DNA of 64,000 nt, taken from Vibrio ezurae NBRC 102218 (GTDB taxonomy: Bacteria; Pseudomonadota; Gammaproteobacteria; Enterobacterales; Vibrionaceae). Each line of letters opens with the position of its first letter. Position 1 is the stretch's first letter. Position numbers and translations under genes: made by a program. The notes under the pieces are model-generated. The model ran no database searches. It worked only from the letters and a program-made list of their open reading frames with translations, and was not told the origin of the DNA. Of this stretch, positions 1 to 9,218 are shown one piece after another. The stretch is from NCBI RefSeq assembly GCF_000467185.1, contig NZ_BATM01000019.1, positions 62,001-126,000 of the forward strand, written 5' to 3'.

Positions 1-2
1 TT

Positions 3-545
3 GCTGGAATTAAGTTATGTGAGTCGTACAACCGTCAATACGGTCGTAACTATCGCTCTGTGATGCCAACCAATTTGTATGGAATGAATGACAACTTCCA
101 CCCTGCAAATTCGCATGTTATCCCAGCTATTATGCGCCGCTTCCATGAGGCGAAGCTTAATGGTGATAAAGAAGTAGTGGTGTGGGGTACGGGCACGCCA
201 ATGCGCGAGTTCTTGTATGTAGATGATATGGCTGCGGCTAGTGTACATGTAATGGAACTCGATGATGAGACCTATCAAGTTAACACTCAACCTATGCTGT
301 CACATATCAATGTGGGAACGGGTTTAGATTGCACAATTCGAGAGATGGCAGAAACCATGGCCAAAGTGGTAGGTTTTGAAGGTGATATTGCCTTTGATAC
401 TACCAAACCTGATGGTACACCACGCAAGTTGATGGATGTGTCGCGATTAGCTGATTTAGGTTGGCAGTATCAGGTGAGCCTAGAAGAAGGTTTATCTGTT
501 ACCTATCAATGGTTCTTAGAGAACCAAGACAGTTTTAGAGGGTAA
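3..545 (+). CDS. fcl: GDP-L-fucose synthase, 3' part (cut by window start)
   Basis: The frame is open from base 3, so the gene begins before the window; 180 C-terminal residues are present against about 320 in the family. The enzyme (GDP-4-keto-6-deoxymannose 3,5-epimerase/4-reductase) makes GDP-L-fucose in the cytoplasm. The visible part starts just after the place of the SDR catalytic Tyr-x-x-x-Lys, with [15 protein letters not shown], then [25 protein letters not shown], a [14 protein letters not shown] block and the C-terminal [14 protein letters not shown], all typical of Fcl. A GTG at 60 is an internal codon and not the start. It is followed by gmm and manC, which use the same GDP-mannose pool; gmd is expected just upstream of the window. 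Confidence 0.95.
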   Translation, partial: AGIKLCESYNRQYGRNYRSVMPTNLYGMNDNFHPANSHVIPAIMRRFHEAKLNGDKEVVVWGTGTPMREFLYVDDMAAASVHVMELDDETYQVNTQPMLSHINVGTGLDCTIREMAETMAKVVGFEGDIAFDTTKPDGTPRKLMDVSRLADLGWQYQVSLEEGLSVTYQWFLENQDSFRG

Positions 546-550
546 GGAAT

Positions 551-574
551 AATGCTCTGAATTGTCAGAGCATT
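551..574 (+). terminator. 10-bp perfect hairpin between fcl and gmm
   Basis: AATGCTCTGA and TCAGAGCATT form a perfect 10-bp stem with an attg loop, six bases after the fcl stop. Only a short TTGTT follows, so it is a weak intrinsic terminator, attenuator or mRNA-end stabiliser rather than a classic one. It covers the upstream TTG that a long reading of gmm would need. Confidence 0.5.
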
Positions 575-591
575 ATTGTTCCGAACACACT

Positions 592-1056
592 ATGGAAAAT
601 ACTCGATTAGATATTACTACTTTTAAAACGGTCGTTGCTGCTACACCGCTTATCTCTATGGATTTGGTAGTGCGAAATGCCAGTGGGGATGTTTTGCTTG
701 GTGAGCGCACCAATCGGCCAGCTCAAGGCTATTGGTTTGTACCTGGCGGTCGAATCCTTAAAGACGAAACGTTTGATGCCGCATTTAAACGTTTGACCCA
801 TGCAGAGCTTGGGGTAGAACTGATGTTGTCAGACGCTCGGTTTTTAGGGCCTTATGAACATCATTATACTGACAATTTTTCTGAGGATGAATTTTCTACT
901 CATTACGTTGTTCTTGGGTATGAAGTGATTTTGGATGTTGCTATAGAAGCACTGCCGAGAGATCAGCATCAAGCATACCAATGGTGGAGTGTTGAGGCCT
1001 TATTAAAATCAGATAAGGTACATCAAAACACCAAAGACTATTTTCTAAAAAAGTAG
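592..1056 (+). CDS. gmm: GDP-mannose mannosyl hydrolase (Nudix)
   Basis: A Nudix-family protein of 154 aa that hydrolyses GDP-mannose or GDP-glucose to GDP plus sugar and so tunes the GDP-sugar pool. It shows the Gmm hallmarks: TPLISMD near the start, LGERTNRPAQGYWFVPGGR, then the modified Nudix box GGRILKDETFDAAFKRLTHAELG, in which the usual REUXEE is altered as is normal for this subfamily, and FSTHYVVLGYE. An in-frame TTG at 562 would add ten residues, but that codon lies in the loop of the 551-574 hairpin. ATG at 592 gives the normal family length and alignment. It lies between fcl and manC, as in colanic-acid-type clusters. Confidence 0.93.
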   Translation: MENTRLDITTFKTVVAATPLISMDLVVRNASGDVLLGERTNRPAQGYWFVPGGRILKDETFDAAFKRLTHAELGVELMLSDARFLGPYEHHYTDNFSEDEFSTHYVVLGYEVILDVAIEALPRDQHQAYQWWSVEALLKSDKVHQNTKDYFLKK

Positions 1057-1190
1057 AACATTTCAAGTTGTCCCCGCATTGATGTGCCTCTGCATAATCT
1101 ATTTGCCTTATGCATTTTAAGTTTAACCACATCGAGCCCAATTTCGTTTATCATATAACTATAAATAAAAATTTCAGTTAGGTTTTAATA

Positions 1191-2594
1191 ATGATTTTAC
1201 CTGTAATCATGGCAGGTGGCTCAGGCAGTCGCTTATGGCCACTTTCGCGCAGCTTATTCCCAAAACAGTTTATTAGTTTAGCCAGTGACTTGACTATGCT
1301 GCAAGAAACTATGCAACGCCTCGATGGGCTTGAACATAGCAATCCTATGCTGATTTGCAACGAAGAACATCGATTCTTGGTGGCGGAACAGTTGCGTCAG
1401 CAAGCGGTTGAATCTAATGGCATTATTTTAGAACCTACAGGACGAAATACGGCGCCTGCGATAGCTTTAGCTGCGCTTGAAGCGGTTAAAGATGGCAATG
1501 ACCCTTTGTTATTGGTACTTGCTGCTGATCATGTTATTCAAGATACGTCAGCCTTTGTGGCATCAGTACAAACCGCTGTTAAGTCAGCAAAATCAGGTAA
1601 GCTTGTCACTTTTGGTATAGTACCAACCAAGCCAGAAACAGGCTATGGGTATATTAAACAAGGTGATGCCGAAGGGGATGCCTATCAAGTTGCGCAGTTT
1701 GTAGAAAAGCCAGACTTAGCTACAGCTAATACTTATTTAGAAAGTGGTGAGTATTATTGGAATAGTGGTATGTTTTTATTCCAAGCATCTCGATACATTG
1801 AAGAGCTGAAAAAATATCGTCCTGACATTTTAAGTGCATGTGAAGCTGCTATGAAGGGTTCGCGCAACGATTTAGACTTTATCCGTCTTGATGAACAAGC
1901 GTTTTTAGCATGTCCTGATGAGTCTGTTGACTATGCGGTAATGGAGCAGACTTCGGATGCATTGGTTGTGCCTATGGACGCTGGTTGGAGTGACGTAGGA
2001 TCTTTTAGTGCGCTCTGGGAAGTCTCTGAAAAAAATGCACAAGGTAATGTGACTACTGGCGATGTCCTTACTGAACAAACTGAAAATAGTTATATCTATT
2101 CGCAAAATAAATTAGTGTCTACTGTGGGCGTTAATAATTTAGTCGTTATTGAAACTAAAGATGCGGTTCTTGTTGCGGATAAAGATAAAGTACAAGATGT
2201 AAAGAGTATAGTGAATGCGTTGAAAGCTAACGGACGTTGCGAAGCTAAACAGCATCGAGAGGTATATCGTCCTTGGGGCTCTCACGACGAGATAGCGCAA
2301 GGTAATCGCTATCATGTGAAGCACTTAAGGGTTAAACCGGGTGAAAAAACGGCACTTCAATTGCATCATCATCGTGCTGAACACTGGGTAGTAGTACAAG
2401 GTACGGCTAAAGTGACTAACGGTGAAAAATCTTATTTATTAAGCGAGAACGAATCGACCTATATTCCGTTAGGCTCTCCACATAGAATAGAGAACCCAGG
2501 TAAGATGATGCTTCATCTCATTGAAGTTCGCTCAGGTAATTACTTAGAAGAAGATGATATTGTTCGCTTAGAAGAGTACGGAGTAGGTTACTAG
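1191..2594 (+). CDS. manC: Mannose-1-phosphate guanylyltransferase / mannose-6-phosphate isomerase
   Basis: A bifunctional type II PMI-GMP of 467 aa that makes GDP-mannose from mannose-1-P and GTP. The nucleotidyltransferase domain (about residues 1-340) opens with [20 protein letters not shown] and carries FVEKPD near residue 173. The C-terminal cupin (about 345-465) has [19 protein letters not shown], the metal-binding isomerase motif. A 134-base AT-rich gap upstream could hold a promoter. The TAG stop shares its last base with the GTG start of the next gene (TAGTG), which suggests coupled translation. Confidence 0.96.
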   Translation: MILPVIMAGGSGSRLWPLSRSLFPKQFISLASDLTMLQETMQRLDGLEHSNPMLICNEEHRFLVAEQLRQQAVESNGIILEPTGRNTAPAIALAALEAVKDGNDPLLLVLAADHVIQDTSAFVASVQTAVKSAKSGKLVTFGIVPTKPETGYGYIKQGDAEGDAYQVAQFVEKPDLATANTYLESGEYYWNSGMFLFQASRYIEELKKYRPDILSACEAAMKGSRNDLDFIRLDEQAFLACPDESVDYAVMEQTSDALVVPMDAGWSDVGSFSALWEVSEKNAQGNVTTGDVLTEQTENSYIYSQNKLVSTVGVNNLVVIETKDAVLVADKDKVQDVKSIVNALKANGRCEAKQHREVYRPWGSHDEIAQGNRYHVKHLRVKPGEKTALQLHHHRAEHWVVVQGTAKVTNGEKSYLLSENESTYIPLGSPHRIENPGKMMLHLIEVRSGNYLEEDDIVRLEEYGVGY

Positions 2595-3340
2595 TGAAGG
2601 TTTCAATTGTAACTGCAACGTATAACAGCAGTGCGACAGTGCTTGATACACTCAAGTCACTAGATGAACAAACCTATGAGGATATTGAATATATAGTCAT
2701 TGATGGTGGATCTTCAGATGATACTGTATCTGTGATTCAACAGAATTGTGCGCGTGTTACTACTATTGTGTCTGAACCTGATAATGGGATTTATGATGCT
2801 CTAAACAAAGGTATTGCGAACGCTTCAGGCGATGTTGTTGGTTTTTTACATTCGGATGATTTGTTTGCTTATCCCGACGCGGTTAAAGATTTAGTCGATA
2901 CTTTGGTGAGAAACAATGCTCAGGCTGTTTATGCAGATTTGGAGTATGTATCTAAGGATGATACTACTAAGGTCATTCGTAAATGGGTTTCGGGTGAGTA
3001 TGATCAACAGAAATTGCGCTTTGGGTGGATGCCACCACATCCTACTTTCTTTATGAAAAAAGAATTGTATCTAAAGCATGGCCAGTTTGATTTAAGTTTG
3101 AAGATTGCTGCTGATTATGATTCTTTGCTTCGTTACCTTTGGAGTAATAAAATCAAGGCTACTTATTTACCTAAAGTGGTCACTAAAATGCGCGTTGGTG
3201 GTGCGAGTAATCGCAGTCTTAAAAACATTTTTGAGAAAACTAAAGAAGATATTCAAGCGCTAAAAAACAACCAATTATTTTGGCCAACAGCATTAGTAAT
3301 TAAGAATATTTCAAAAATCCCTCAGTTTTTTAAAAGGTAA
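2594..3340 (+). CDS. Family 2 glycosyltransferase
   Basis: A 248-aa GT-A fold inverting transferase. Residues 1-110 carry KVSIVTATYNSSATV, a nucleotide-binding VIDGGSSDDT and the metal-binding HSDDLF at the DxD position. The rest includes GWMPPHPTFF and the catalytic-loop-like AADYDSLLRYL, as in WcaE/WcaA-type colanic and O-antigen transferases. No membrane segment is evident, so it should act at the cytoplasmic face on a lipid-linked acceptor. It starts with GTG overlapping the manC stop and ends 3 bases before manB. The neighbours suggest a mannose or fucose donor, but substrate cannot be read from sequence. Confidence 0.88.
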   Translation: MKVSIVTATYNSSATVLDTLKSLDEQTYEDIEYIVIDGGSSDDTVSVIQQNCARVTTIVSEPDNGIYDALNKGIANASGDVVGFLHSDDLFAYPDAVKDLVDTLVRNNAQAVYADLEYVSKDDTTKVIRKWVSGEYDQQKLRFGWMPPHPTFFMKKELYLKHGQFDLSLKIAADYDSLLRYLWSNKIKATYLPKVVTKMRVGGASNRSLKNIFEKTKEDIQALKNNQLFWPTALVIKNISKIPQFFKR

Positions 3341-3343
3341 CCT

Positions 3344-4759
3344 ATGTTTGTTTCTAACAAAGTAATCGCTGAATCTGGAATTCAATTTGGCACTAGTGGT
3401 GCACGTGGCTTGGTTGAGCAGTTTACTCCCAGTGTATGTGCGGCGTTTGCACACGCCTTTTTAAATGGTATTCAAGATTCGTTTAGTTTTCGTAAGGTTG
3501 CGGTTGCCATTGATAATCGACCTAGTAGCCCTGCTATGGCGCAAGCTACAATTTCGGCCATAGAATCAATGGGCTTAGAGCCAATATATTATGGCGTAGT
3601 TCCAACTCCGGCACTTGCTTATTCGGCAATGCAGGAAGATATCCCTTGTATCATGATCACTGGTAGTCACATTCCTTTTGATAGAAATGGAATTAAGTTT
3701 TACCGACCAGATGGCGAAATCACTAAAGCTGATGAACAGTCGATCATTAATGCAGAAGTCGGGTTCGAAGAGCCTACTTTTAAGCCGTTAACAGTTTCAA
3801 ATAAAGCGGCTGAGCAGTATGTAGCTCGTTATACTGATTTATTTAAGTCAGACCTACTACTAGGTAAACGCATTGGTATTTATGAGCATTCTAGTGCTGG
3901 GCGAGATTTGTACCAAGGATTGTTCGAAGCATTGGGCGCAGATGTAATTTCATTGGAACGTACCGATGAGTTTGTGCCTATCGATACTGAAGCAGTTGCC
4001 GAAGTTGATAAAGTAAAAGCGAAAAATTGGTCAAGTCAGTATAACTTAGACTTTATTTTTTCAACCGATGGTGATGGTGACCGCCCACTTGTTGCGGATG
4101 AAAATGGTGTATGGTTAAGAGGTGATATTCTTGGTTTACTATGCGCTGAAGCGATGAATGTAGAAGCATTAGCTATACCAGTTAGTTGTAATACTATTAT
4201 TGAGCAGTCTAAGAGCTTTAAGAGTGTATCAAAAACTAAAATTGGTTCTCCGTATGTGGTTGCGGAATTTGCAGAGCTTAATAGTCATTACTCAAGTGTG
4301 GCTGGCTTTGAAGCAAACGGTGGTTTTTTGCTTGGTAGTGATATTGAAATCAATGCACAAACACTGAAAGCGTTACCAACTCGTGATGCAGTATTGCCGG
4401 CTATTATGCTGTTATCGGCTAGTAAGTGTTCAAGTATTGTTTCTCTTGTGGACGCATTGCCAAAGCGTTTTACTCATAGTGATCGTATTCAGAACTTTGC
4501 TACCGCTAAGAGTGTCGGTATTTTAGAGGATGGTAAACTAAATCCTCAACAGCTCATCAATAAACTAAATTTAGATGGTTTATCTGTCGTTGATGTTAAC
4601 ACTGTTGATGGTTTGAGGCTGACGCTATCTGATAATACCATTGTACATTTACGTCCTTCAGGTAATGCACCTGAGTTGCGTTGTTATACTGAAGCCAGTG
4701 ACACGAAACATGCTTCAGACCTTGTAACAAAAGTGCTTGCAGCAGTTCAAAAGCTGTAG
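3344..4759 (+). CDS. manB: Phosphomannomutase
   Basis: A 471-aa alpha-D-phosphohexomutase converting mannose-6-P to mannose-1-P. Four signature loops are visible: the phosphoserine loop TGSHIPFDRNG (about residue 105), the metal loop STDGDGDRP (about 243), the sugar-binding GFEANGGF (about 325) and the phosphate-binding RPSGNAPELR near the C-terminus. The phosphoserine loop reads TGSHIP instead of TASHNP, a variant seen in some O-antigen-linked ManB proteins. An AAAGG stands just upstream of ATG. Together with manC and manA it completes fructose-6-P to GDP-mannose. Confidence 0.95.
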   Translation: MFVSNKVIAESGIQFGTSGARGLVEQFTPSVCAAFAHAFLNGIQDSFSFRKVAVAIDNRPSSPAMAQATISAIESMGLEPIYYGVVPTPALAYSAMQEDIPCIMITGSHIPFDRNGIKFYRPDGEITKADEQSIINAEVGFEEPTFKPLTVSNKAAEQYVARYTDLFKSDLLLGKRIGIYEHSSAGRDLYQGLFEALGADVISLERTDEFVPIDTEAVAEVDKVKAKNWSSQYNLDFIFSTDGDGDRPLVADENGVWLRGDILGLLCAEAMNVEALAIPVSCNTIIEQSKSFKSVSKTKIGSPYVVAEFAELNSHYSSVAGFEANGGFLLGSDIEINAQTLKALPTRDAVLPAIMLLSASKCSSIVSLVDALPKRFTHSDRIQNFATAKSVGILEDGKLNPQQLINKLNLDGLSVVDVNTVDGLRLTLSDNTIVHLRPSGNAPELRCYTEASDTKHASDLVTKVLAAVQKL

Positions 4760-4817
4760 ATGAGAAATATAAGACATTGTTTGGTTGATTGTACTAAGCA
4801 ATGTCAGGATTAGATTT

Positions 4818-6029
4818 ATGTCAAAATACCTATTTAAGCTATCCAATGTGATTCAAAACTATCCGTGGGGAAGTAAAACGTCGATTCAAGAGTTATTTGA
4901 TATCGATAACCCACGACAAGAACCACAAGCAGAAATTTGGATGGGTGCTCACGCTAATGGGTGTTCAAAAATAGTGGTCGATGAACAAGTGACGCTACTG
5001 TCAGAGTTTATTGCTTCAAATCCAAAGTCGATTCTTTCACCAGTTACAGCTGAAAAGTTTGGTGAATTGCCTTATTTATTTAAAGTATTGGCAGCAGGAA
5101 AGGGACTTTCTATTCAGGTTCATCCAAATAAACACGAAGCTGAAGTTGGCTTTGCCCGTGAGAACGCTGAAGGTATTGAAAAAAAATGCCCTACTAGAAA
5201 TTATCGGGATTCTAATCATAAGCCTGAGTTAGTGTATGCTTTAACACCATACCAAGCCATGAATGGCTTCCGAGCTTTTGATAATATCATCGAGCTATTT
5301 TCAGAATTGGTTCATAGCATTGATATTCCTGTAATTGAAACACTACTTGCTGAGTTTATCGCTAATCCAGATTCAGATGGCTTAGAGTGTTTCTTTCTAG
5401 GTGTTCTATCGCTTGAAAGTGAAGAAAAATATCGCTCACTTGAGCAATTGCTACGTTATTGTGAGGCTAATCAAAACGTAGAGATACCTAACGACTTACC
5501 TGCACTTATTATTGAACTTTCTAAAAGTTATTCCAATGATATCGGCTTGTTTGCTCCATTGATGCTAAACGTATTAACCTTACAACCTGGTGAGGTAATG
5601 TACCTCGATGCTCGTACTCCGCATGCATATTTGAAAGGAACAGCATTGGAGATTATGGCCAATTCTGACAATGTACTACGAGCAGGGTTAACGCCGAAGC
5701 ATATTGATATTAAAGAATTAGCCAGTTGCACTTTATTTGAAGAAAAGAACAAAAACACCTTGTTACTTGAGCCAAACATCCAAGGCAACAAACAGAGTTA
5801 TGCTGTCCCTGTGCCTGATTTTAAATTCAATTGCTTTATAAAACCTGAAAACGAAAGCGTGCCGGTTAATAGTGCAGAAATATTGTTTGCCATAGATTGC
5901 CAAGCAACAGTGATTCACTCTTCAGGTGAATCTATCACCCTAAATAAAGGTGAATCTCTTTTCATCCCAGCTTACGCAAATGCCTACACATTAAAATCCA
6001 AAGGCCAAGTCGCTAGAGCTTTTAACTAA
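4818..6029 (+). CDS. manA: Mannose-6-phosphate isomerase, type I
   Basis: A zinc enzyme of 403 aa interconverting fructose-6-P and mannose-6-P. Visible motifs are NYPWGSKTSI near the start, LSIQVHPNK (zinc-binding QVHPN), YRDSNHKPELVYAL, and the signature YLDARTPHAYLKGTALEIMA followed by SDNVLRAGLTPKH. An in-frame TTG at 4785 would add eleven residues, but ATG at 4818 has AGGA eight bases upstream and starts at the family's usual N-terminus. ManC already carries a PMI domain, so isomerase activity may be duplicated in this cluster. Confidence 0.94.
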   Translation: MSKYLFKLSNVIQNYPWGSKTSIQELFDIDNPRQEPQAEIWMGAHANGCSKIVVDEQVTLLSEFIASNPKSILSPVTAEKFGELPYLFKVLAAGKGLSIQVHPNKHEAEVGFARENAEGIEKKCPTRNYRDSNHKPELVYALTPYQAMNGFRAFDNIIELFSELVHSIDIPVIETLLAEFIANPDSDGLECFFLGVLSLESEEKYRSLEQLLRYCEANQNVEIPNDLPALIIELSKSYSNDIGLFAPLMLNVLTLQPGEVMYLDARTPHAYLKGTALEIMANSDNVLRAGLTPKHIDIKELASCTLFEEKNKNTLLLEPNIQGNKQSYAVPVPDFKFNCFIKPENESVPVNSAEILFAIDCQATVIHSSGESITLNKGESLFIPAYANAYTLKSKGQVARAFN

Positions 6030-6061
6030 CACTTCCTCAACGTCATAGAAAGATAACAAAC

Positions 6062-6928
6062 ATGATTAAACACTGTTTATTCCCTGCCGCTGGCTACGGC
6101 ACACGTTTTTTACCTGCCACAAAATCAATGCCAAAAGAAATGATGCCTATCGTCAATAAACCACTTATTGAATACGGTGTTGATGAGGCGATTCAAGCGG
6201 GTATGTCTAGCATGGCGGTGGTTACAGGCCGTGGTAAAAGCTCATTGATGGATCACTTCGATAAGAATTATGAATTAGAGCATCAAATTCAAGGTACCAA
6301 CAAAGAACCCCTATTAGATGATATTCGTTCTTTGATTGATTCTGCGCAGTATACATTTATCCGCCAACGCGAGATGAAAGGGTTAGGGCATGCAATCTTA
6401 ACCGGCAAAGAATTGGTGGGCGATAATCCTTTTGCGGTGGTTTTGGCTGATGACTTGTGTATCAGTGAGCAGGAAGGTGTTTTAGCACAAATGGCTGCGT
6501 TATATCGTCAGTTCCGCTGTTCTATTGTTGCGGTTGAAGAAGTGCCTGAATCAGAAACACATAAATACGGTGTGATTGCAGGTGAGCATTTAAGTGATGA
6601 CTTAATTCGTATTACCGACATGGTTGAAAAACCAGAACAAGGTACAGCGCCAAGTAATCTGGCTATTATTGGTCGCTATATTTTAACTCCTGATATCTTT
6701 GATATTTTGCAAGATACTAAGCCCGGTAAAGGTGGTGAGATCCAGATCACCGATGCATTGCTAGAGCAAGCGAAAAGTGGCTGCGTGATTGCGTATAAGT
6801 TTAAAGGTAAGCGTTTTGACTGCGGAAGTGTGGAAGGTTATATCGAAGCTACTAACTATTGCTATCAGAATGTTTATTTAAAAGGCAGTAAAGTGAAAAT
6901 CGACCGCTCTTCTACCAAGAAAGTTTAA
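6062..6928 (+). CDS. galU: UTP-glucose-1-phosphate uridylyltransferase
   Basis: A 288-aa nucleotidyltransferase making UDP-glucose from UTP and glucose-1-P. The N-terminal loop FPAAGYGTRFLPATKSMPKE is diagnostic for GalU/GalF. VVLADDL (metal-binding Asp), MVEKPE, GRYILTPDIF, GGEIQITDAL and KFKGKRFDCGS follow in the expected order. AGAAAGA upstream of ATG serves as ribosome binding site. It is the last gene of the precursor block and supplies UDP-Glc to surface polysaccharide. Confidence 0.97.
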   Translation: MIKHCLFPAAGYGTRFLPATKSMPKEMMPIVNKPLIEYGVDEAIQAGMSSMAVVTGRGKSSLMDHFDKNYELEHQIQGTNKEPLLDDIRSLIDSAQYTFIRQREMKGLGHAILTGKELVGDNPFAVVLADDLCISEQEGVLAQMAALYRQFRCSIVAVEEVPESETHKYGVIAGEHLSDDLIRITDMVEKPEQGTAPSNLAIIGRYILTPDIFDILQDTKPGKGGEIQITDALLEQAKSGCVIAYKFKGKRFDCGSVEGYIEATNYCYQNVYLKGSKVKIDRSSTKKV

Positions 6929-6947
6929 GATAAGATTTTCTTGTTGC

Positions 6948-6984
6948 AAGGGCTTATCGCTTTATTCTTGCTAAATAAGCCCTT
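6948..6984 (+). terminator. Hairpin after galU
   Basis: AAGGGCTTAT (6948-6957) pairs with ATAAGCCCTT (6975-6984), a perfect 10-bp stem with a 17-base loop, 20 bases after the galU stop. No real T-tract follows (aataatattt), so termination efficiency is uncertain. Confidence 0.5.
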
Positions 6985-7222
6985 AATAATATTTATGTTT
7001 AGCAGTGAATGTTTACTTGGGGCATTATCTGCTTTCTTAGCATGTATTTTGGTCATCATAGCTTTGCATTGGTTTTATTTGTTGTTTTACCCCCATTTTT
7101 TGTCGCTAAATGAAGGATAATCCCTCTGTTTTTTGACACCGCATAAGCTAAATCTCTACACCTTTAAGTTTACAAAAAATCTTTTTTACCTCTTTTTAAT
7201 CATTCAAGATAGGCCTTCTGTC

Positions 7223-8302
7223 ATGTCAGTTTTTGAGTACATCATCGAACTCTCGATGTTCTTCTTTTTATCACTTGCGGTGCTTTATTGCATGCGCAAA
7301 GTGGGATATCTAATAGGCTTAGTTGATAAACCAAATGCACGTAAGCTTCACCAGGGGGTTGTCCCTTTAGTCGGTGGAGTTTCAATTAGTATTACCGTGC
7401 TGTATTTCTTGTATGTCAATGCTGATGAATTGCAACACCCGGGTATCTTCGCAACCTGTTTGACCCTTTTGGTGATTATTGGGGTGTTGGATGATCGCTT
7501 TGATATTAGTTATAAATTGCGTATGGGAATTCAAGCAATACTTACTCTAGTGATGATTCATTACACCGGTATCACATTGTCGCATATTGGTAATGCTCTC
7601 GGATTTGGTACGTGGCAGTTTCCTCCTTATGTTGACATTGTTGTGACCATGTTTGCCGTAATTGGAGCTATTAATGCCTTTAATATGGTCGATGGAATTG
7701 ACGGTTTGTTGGGTGGGTTAACCACCGTCGTGTTTGCATCACTTAGTATTGTCTTTTATAGCCACGGTCTTACTAAAGCTGCCTATTTCTGCGTTGTATT
7801 TATTGTTATTTTGATTCCTTTTATTTTATTTAATCTAGGTTATTTCGGTAAAGTACGTAAAGTTTTTATGGGGGATGCTGGTAGTATGATGATCGGCTTC
7901 ACTGTAATTTGGATCTTGATTGGTGGAACGCAAGGTGACGTCGGTCACTATGTGATTCGGCCGGTAACTGCACTTTGGCTTATAGCGGTTCCATTGATTG
8001 ATATGATGGCCATTATGATCCGCCGTATCCGCAAGGGACACTCACCGTTTCACCCTGACCGTGAGCACTTTCACCATATTATGCAGCGCATCGGTTTCAC
8101 CCCACGCGAAGCGTTAGTCGTGATCTGCGTCACTCAAATAATCTACTCAGCCATAGGCTTACTTGGCGAATACTTCTACGTACCAGAATACGTGATGTTC
8201 TACACCATTGTCGGTTGCTTCTTATTCCATACCTACTGGATGACACACTCGTTTCAGATGGCGAAGATAGTTAGAAAGTGGAAAAGTGGGGTCAGGCCTT
8301 GA
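7223..8302 (+). CDS. wecA: Undecaprenyl-phosphate GlcNAc-1-phosphate transferase (WecA-like)
   Basis: A 359-aa polytopic membrane enzyme of the MraY/WecA family that starts lipid-linked glycans by moving sugar-1-phosphate from a UDP-sugar to undecaprenyl phosphate. It has about eleven hydrophobic segments. Catalytic motifs are LVDKPNARKLHQGVVPLVGG, the VLDDRFD aspartates, NAFNMVDGIDGL, FMGDAGSMMIGF and the cytoplasmic HPDREHFHH. A longer reading from TTG at 7133 adds thirty unlikely residues; ATG at 7223 has AGG nine bases upstream. It appears to be its own transcription unit, with hairpins on both sides. UDP-GlcNAc is the likely substrate by family. Confidence 0.93.
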   Translation: MSVFEYIIELSMFFFLSLAVLYCMRKVGYLIGLVDKPNARKLHQGVVPLVGGVSISITVLYFLYVNADELQHPGIFATCLTLLVIIGVLDDRFDISYKLRMGIQAILTLVMIHYTGITLSHIGNALGFGTWQFPPYVDIVVTMFAVIGAINAFNMVDGIDGLLGGLTTVVFASLSIVFYSHGLTKAAYFCVVFIVILIPFILFNLGYFGKVRKVFMGDAGSMMIGFTVIWILIGGTQGDVGHYVIRPVTALWLIAVPLIDMMAIMIRRIRKGHSPFHPDREHFHHIMQRIGFTPREALVVICVTQIIYSAIGLLGEYFYVPEYVMFYTIVGCFLFHTYWMTHSFQMAKIVRKWKSGVRP

Positions 8303-8352
8303 AAATGACATTTGGTGATAACTAAGTTGTATTTGGTTTTTGTTGAACGTTT

Positions 8353-8388
8353 AAAAGCCCTCAAAGAATTGATTCTTTGAGGGCTTTT
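8353..8388 (+). terminator. Strong intrinsic terminator after wecA
   Basis: A 16-bp perfect stem (8353-8368 with 8373-8388, GC core AGCCCTC/GAGGGCT) with a 4-base loop, followed by a T-run. The A-rich left edge makes it symmetrical, so it could act on both strands. Confidence 0.92.
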
Positions 8389-8407
8389 TTTCTTAAATCA
8401 GATTGTA

Positions 8408-8418
8408 CCCCCCCCCCC
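8408..8418. repeat. Homopolymer C11 tract
   Basis: Eleven consecutive C residues between the wecA terminator and the O-antigen leader. It is not in a coding region. Such tracts slip during replication and are also error-prone in sequencing. Confidence 0.9.
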
Positions 8419-8433
8419 AAACAAGGTGCGTTA

Positions 8434-8481
8434 ACGAACGAAAAGGGCTTTTCGATCAAGGCCTAGCTGTGGCCGGTTCGT
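8434..8481 (+). other. Foldable three-helix element
   Basis: The outer helix ACGAAC (8434-8439) pairs with GTTCGT (8476-8481). Inside are two hairpins: GAAAAG/CTTTTC (8440-8445 with 8448-8453) and GGCC/GGCC (8460-8463 with 8471-8474). The arrangement looks like a small three-way junction. It matches no RNA family I can name. Confidence 0.3.
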
Positions 8482-8717
8482 GGTACATTGAGTTCTTGGT
8501 AGATAGAACCCTTATAAGGTATTTCTATTTGTGATGTAAGTCATGTACAATTGGAAAAGTCTGGTTACAAAAGGAGCTATAAAGATTTCTATTGTTTCCT
8601 TATCAAATCTTGATTGCTATGTAACAATTTGATGTTCAATGTTTATAACTAACATACTTATTTAAAAATTTAATTAATAGAACATGAACGAATAGTGGAA
8701 TTTCGAATAATCCTCTG

Positions 8718-8729
8718 GGCGGTAGCGTG
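8718..8729 (+). promoter_or_regulatory. ops element (JUMPstart core), RfaH recruitment site
   Basis: GGCGGTAGCGTG at 8718-8729 is the complete ops core. In enterobacteria and vibrios the non-template strand of this site, exposed in a paused RNA polymerase, recruits RfaH, which then suppresses termination through long surface-polysaccharide operons. Its position on the + strand, about 490 bases before wzx and upstream of an AT-rich operon of about 7 kb, fits this role. Confidence 0.85.
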
Positions 8730-9218
8730 TTAGGCGAGTAGCACAAAGATGCTCTTATTTAAAGAGTTTAGATAAACATAAGACTAGCCTTGTATTTTTT
8801 GGACTTTGTTTTGGTATAGTTAAATAAAAGAATAAGAATTTACGATTATTTTATGTTTTATTTCATAGTTATCTAAAGCTTGGATTTATAATATGTCTTA
8901 ACTATTTATGAACTTTAGATAGGGTGCTTGCCTTGGTAAAGAATGGATGTTCGGTTATAGTCATTAGTAAAAACTAGGCAAACTTTTTTAAATTGAAGTA
9001 AGTAGAACAGATTCAAGGTTAATATTAATAGAAAACGAATGACGTGTATGATGGATTAAAATTACTTAACTAACATGTTAGGAAAGCAGCGATGAAATTT
9101 GTTTATATTAGTAATATTTATGTTAATTTATAACTGTAATACGTTAACTTATTATAATAACCTTTATATATTAAAGTATATGACATTAGATTTTTAAATC
9201 TATTGGATTGAGTGAATA

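Larger units (their letters stand above)
8389..9218 (+). other. Long gene-free leader before the O-antigen block
   Basis: 830 bases with no supportable gene. Base composition drops to strongly AT-rich after about 8.6 kb. It holds a C11 tract (8408-8418), a foldable element (8434-8481) and an exact ops core (8718-8729). From 8730 to 9218 I see only AT-rich sequence with no clear ORF; with the ops element this reads as a 5' untranslated leader of about 500 nt for the wzx operon. A promoter must lie upstream of the ops element but no convincing -35/-10 pair stood out. Confidence 0.6.
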
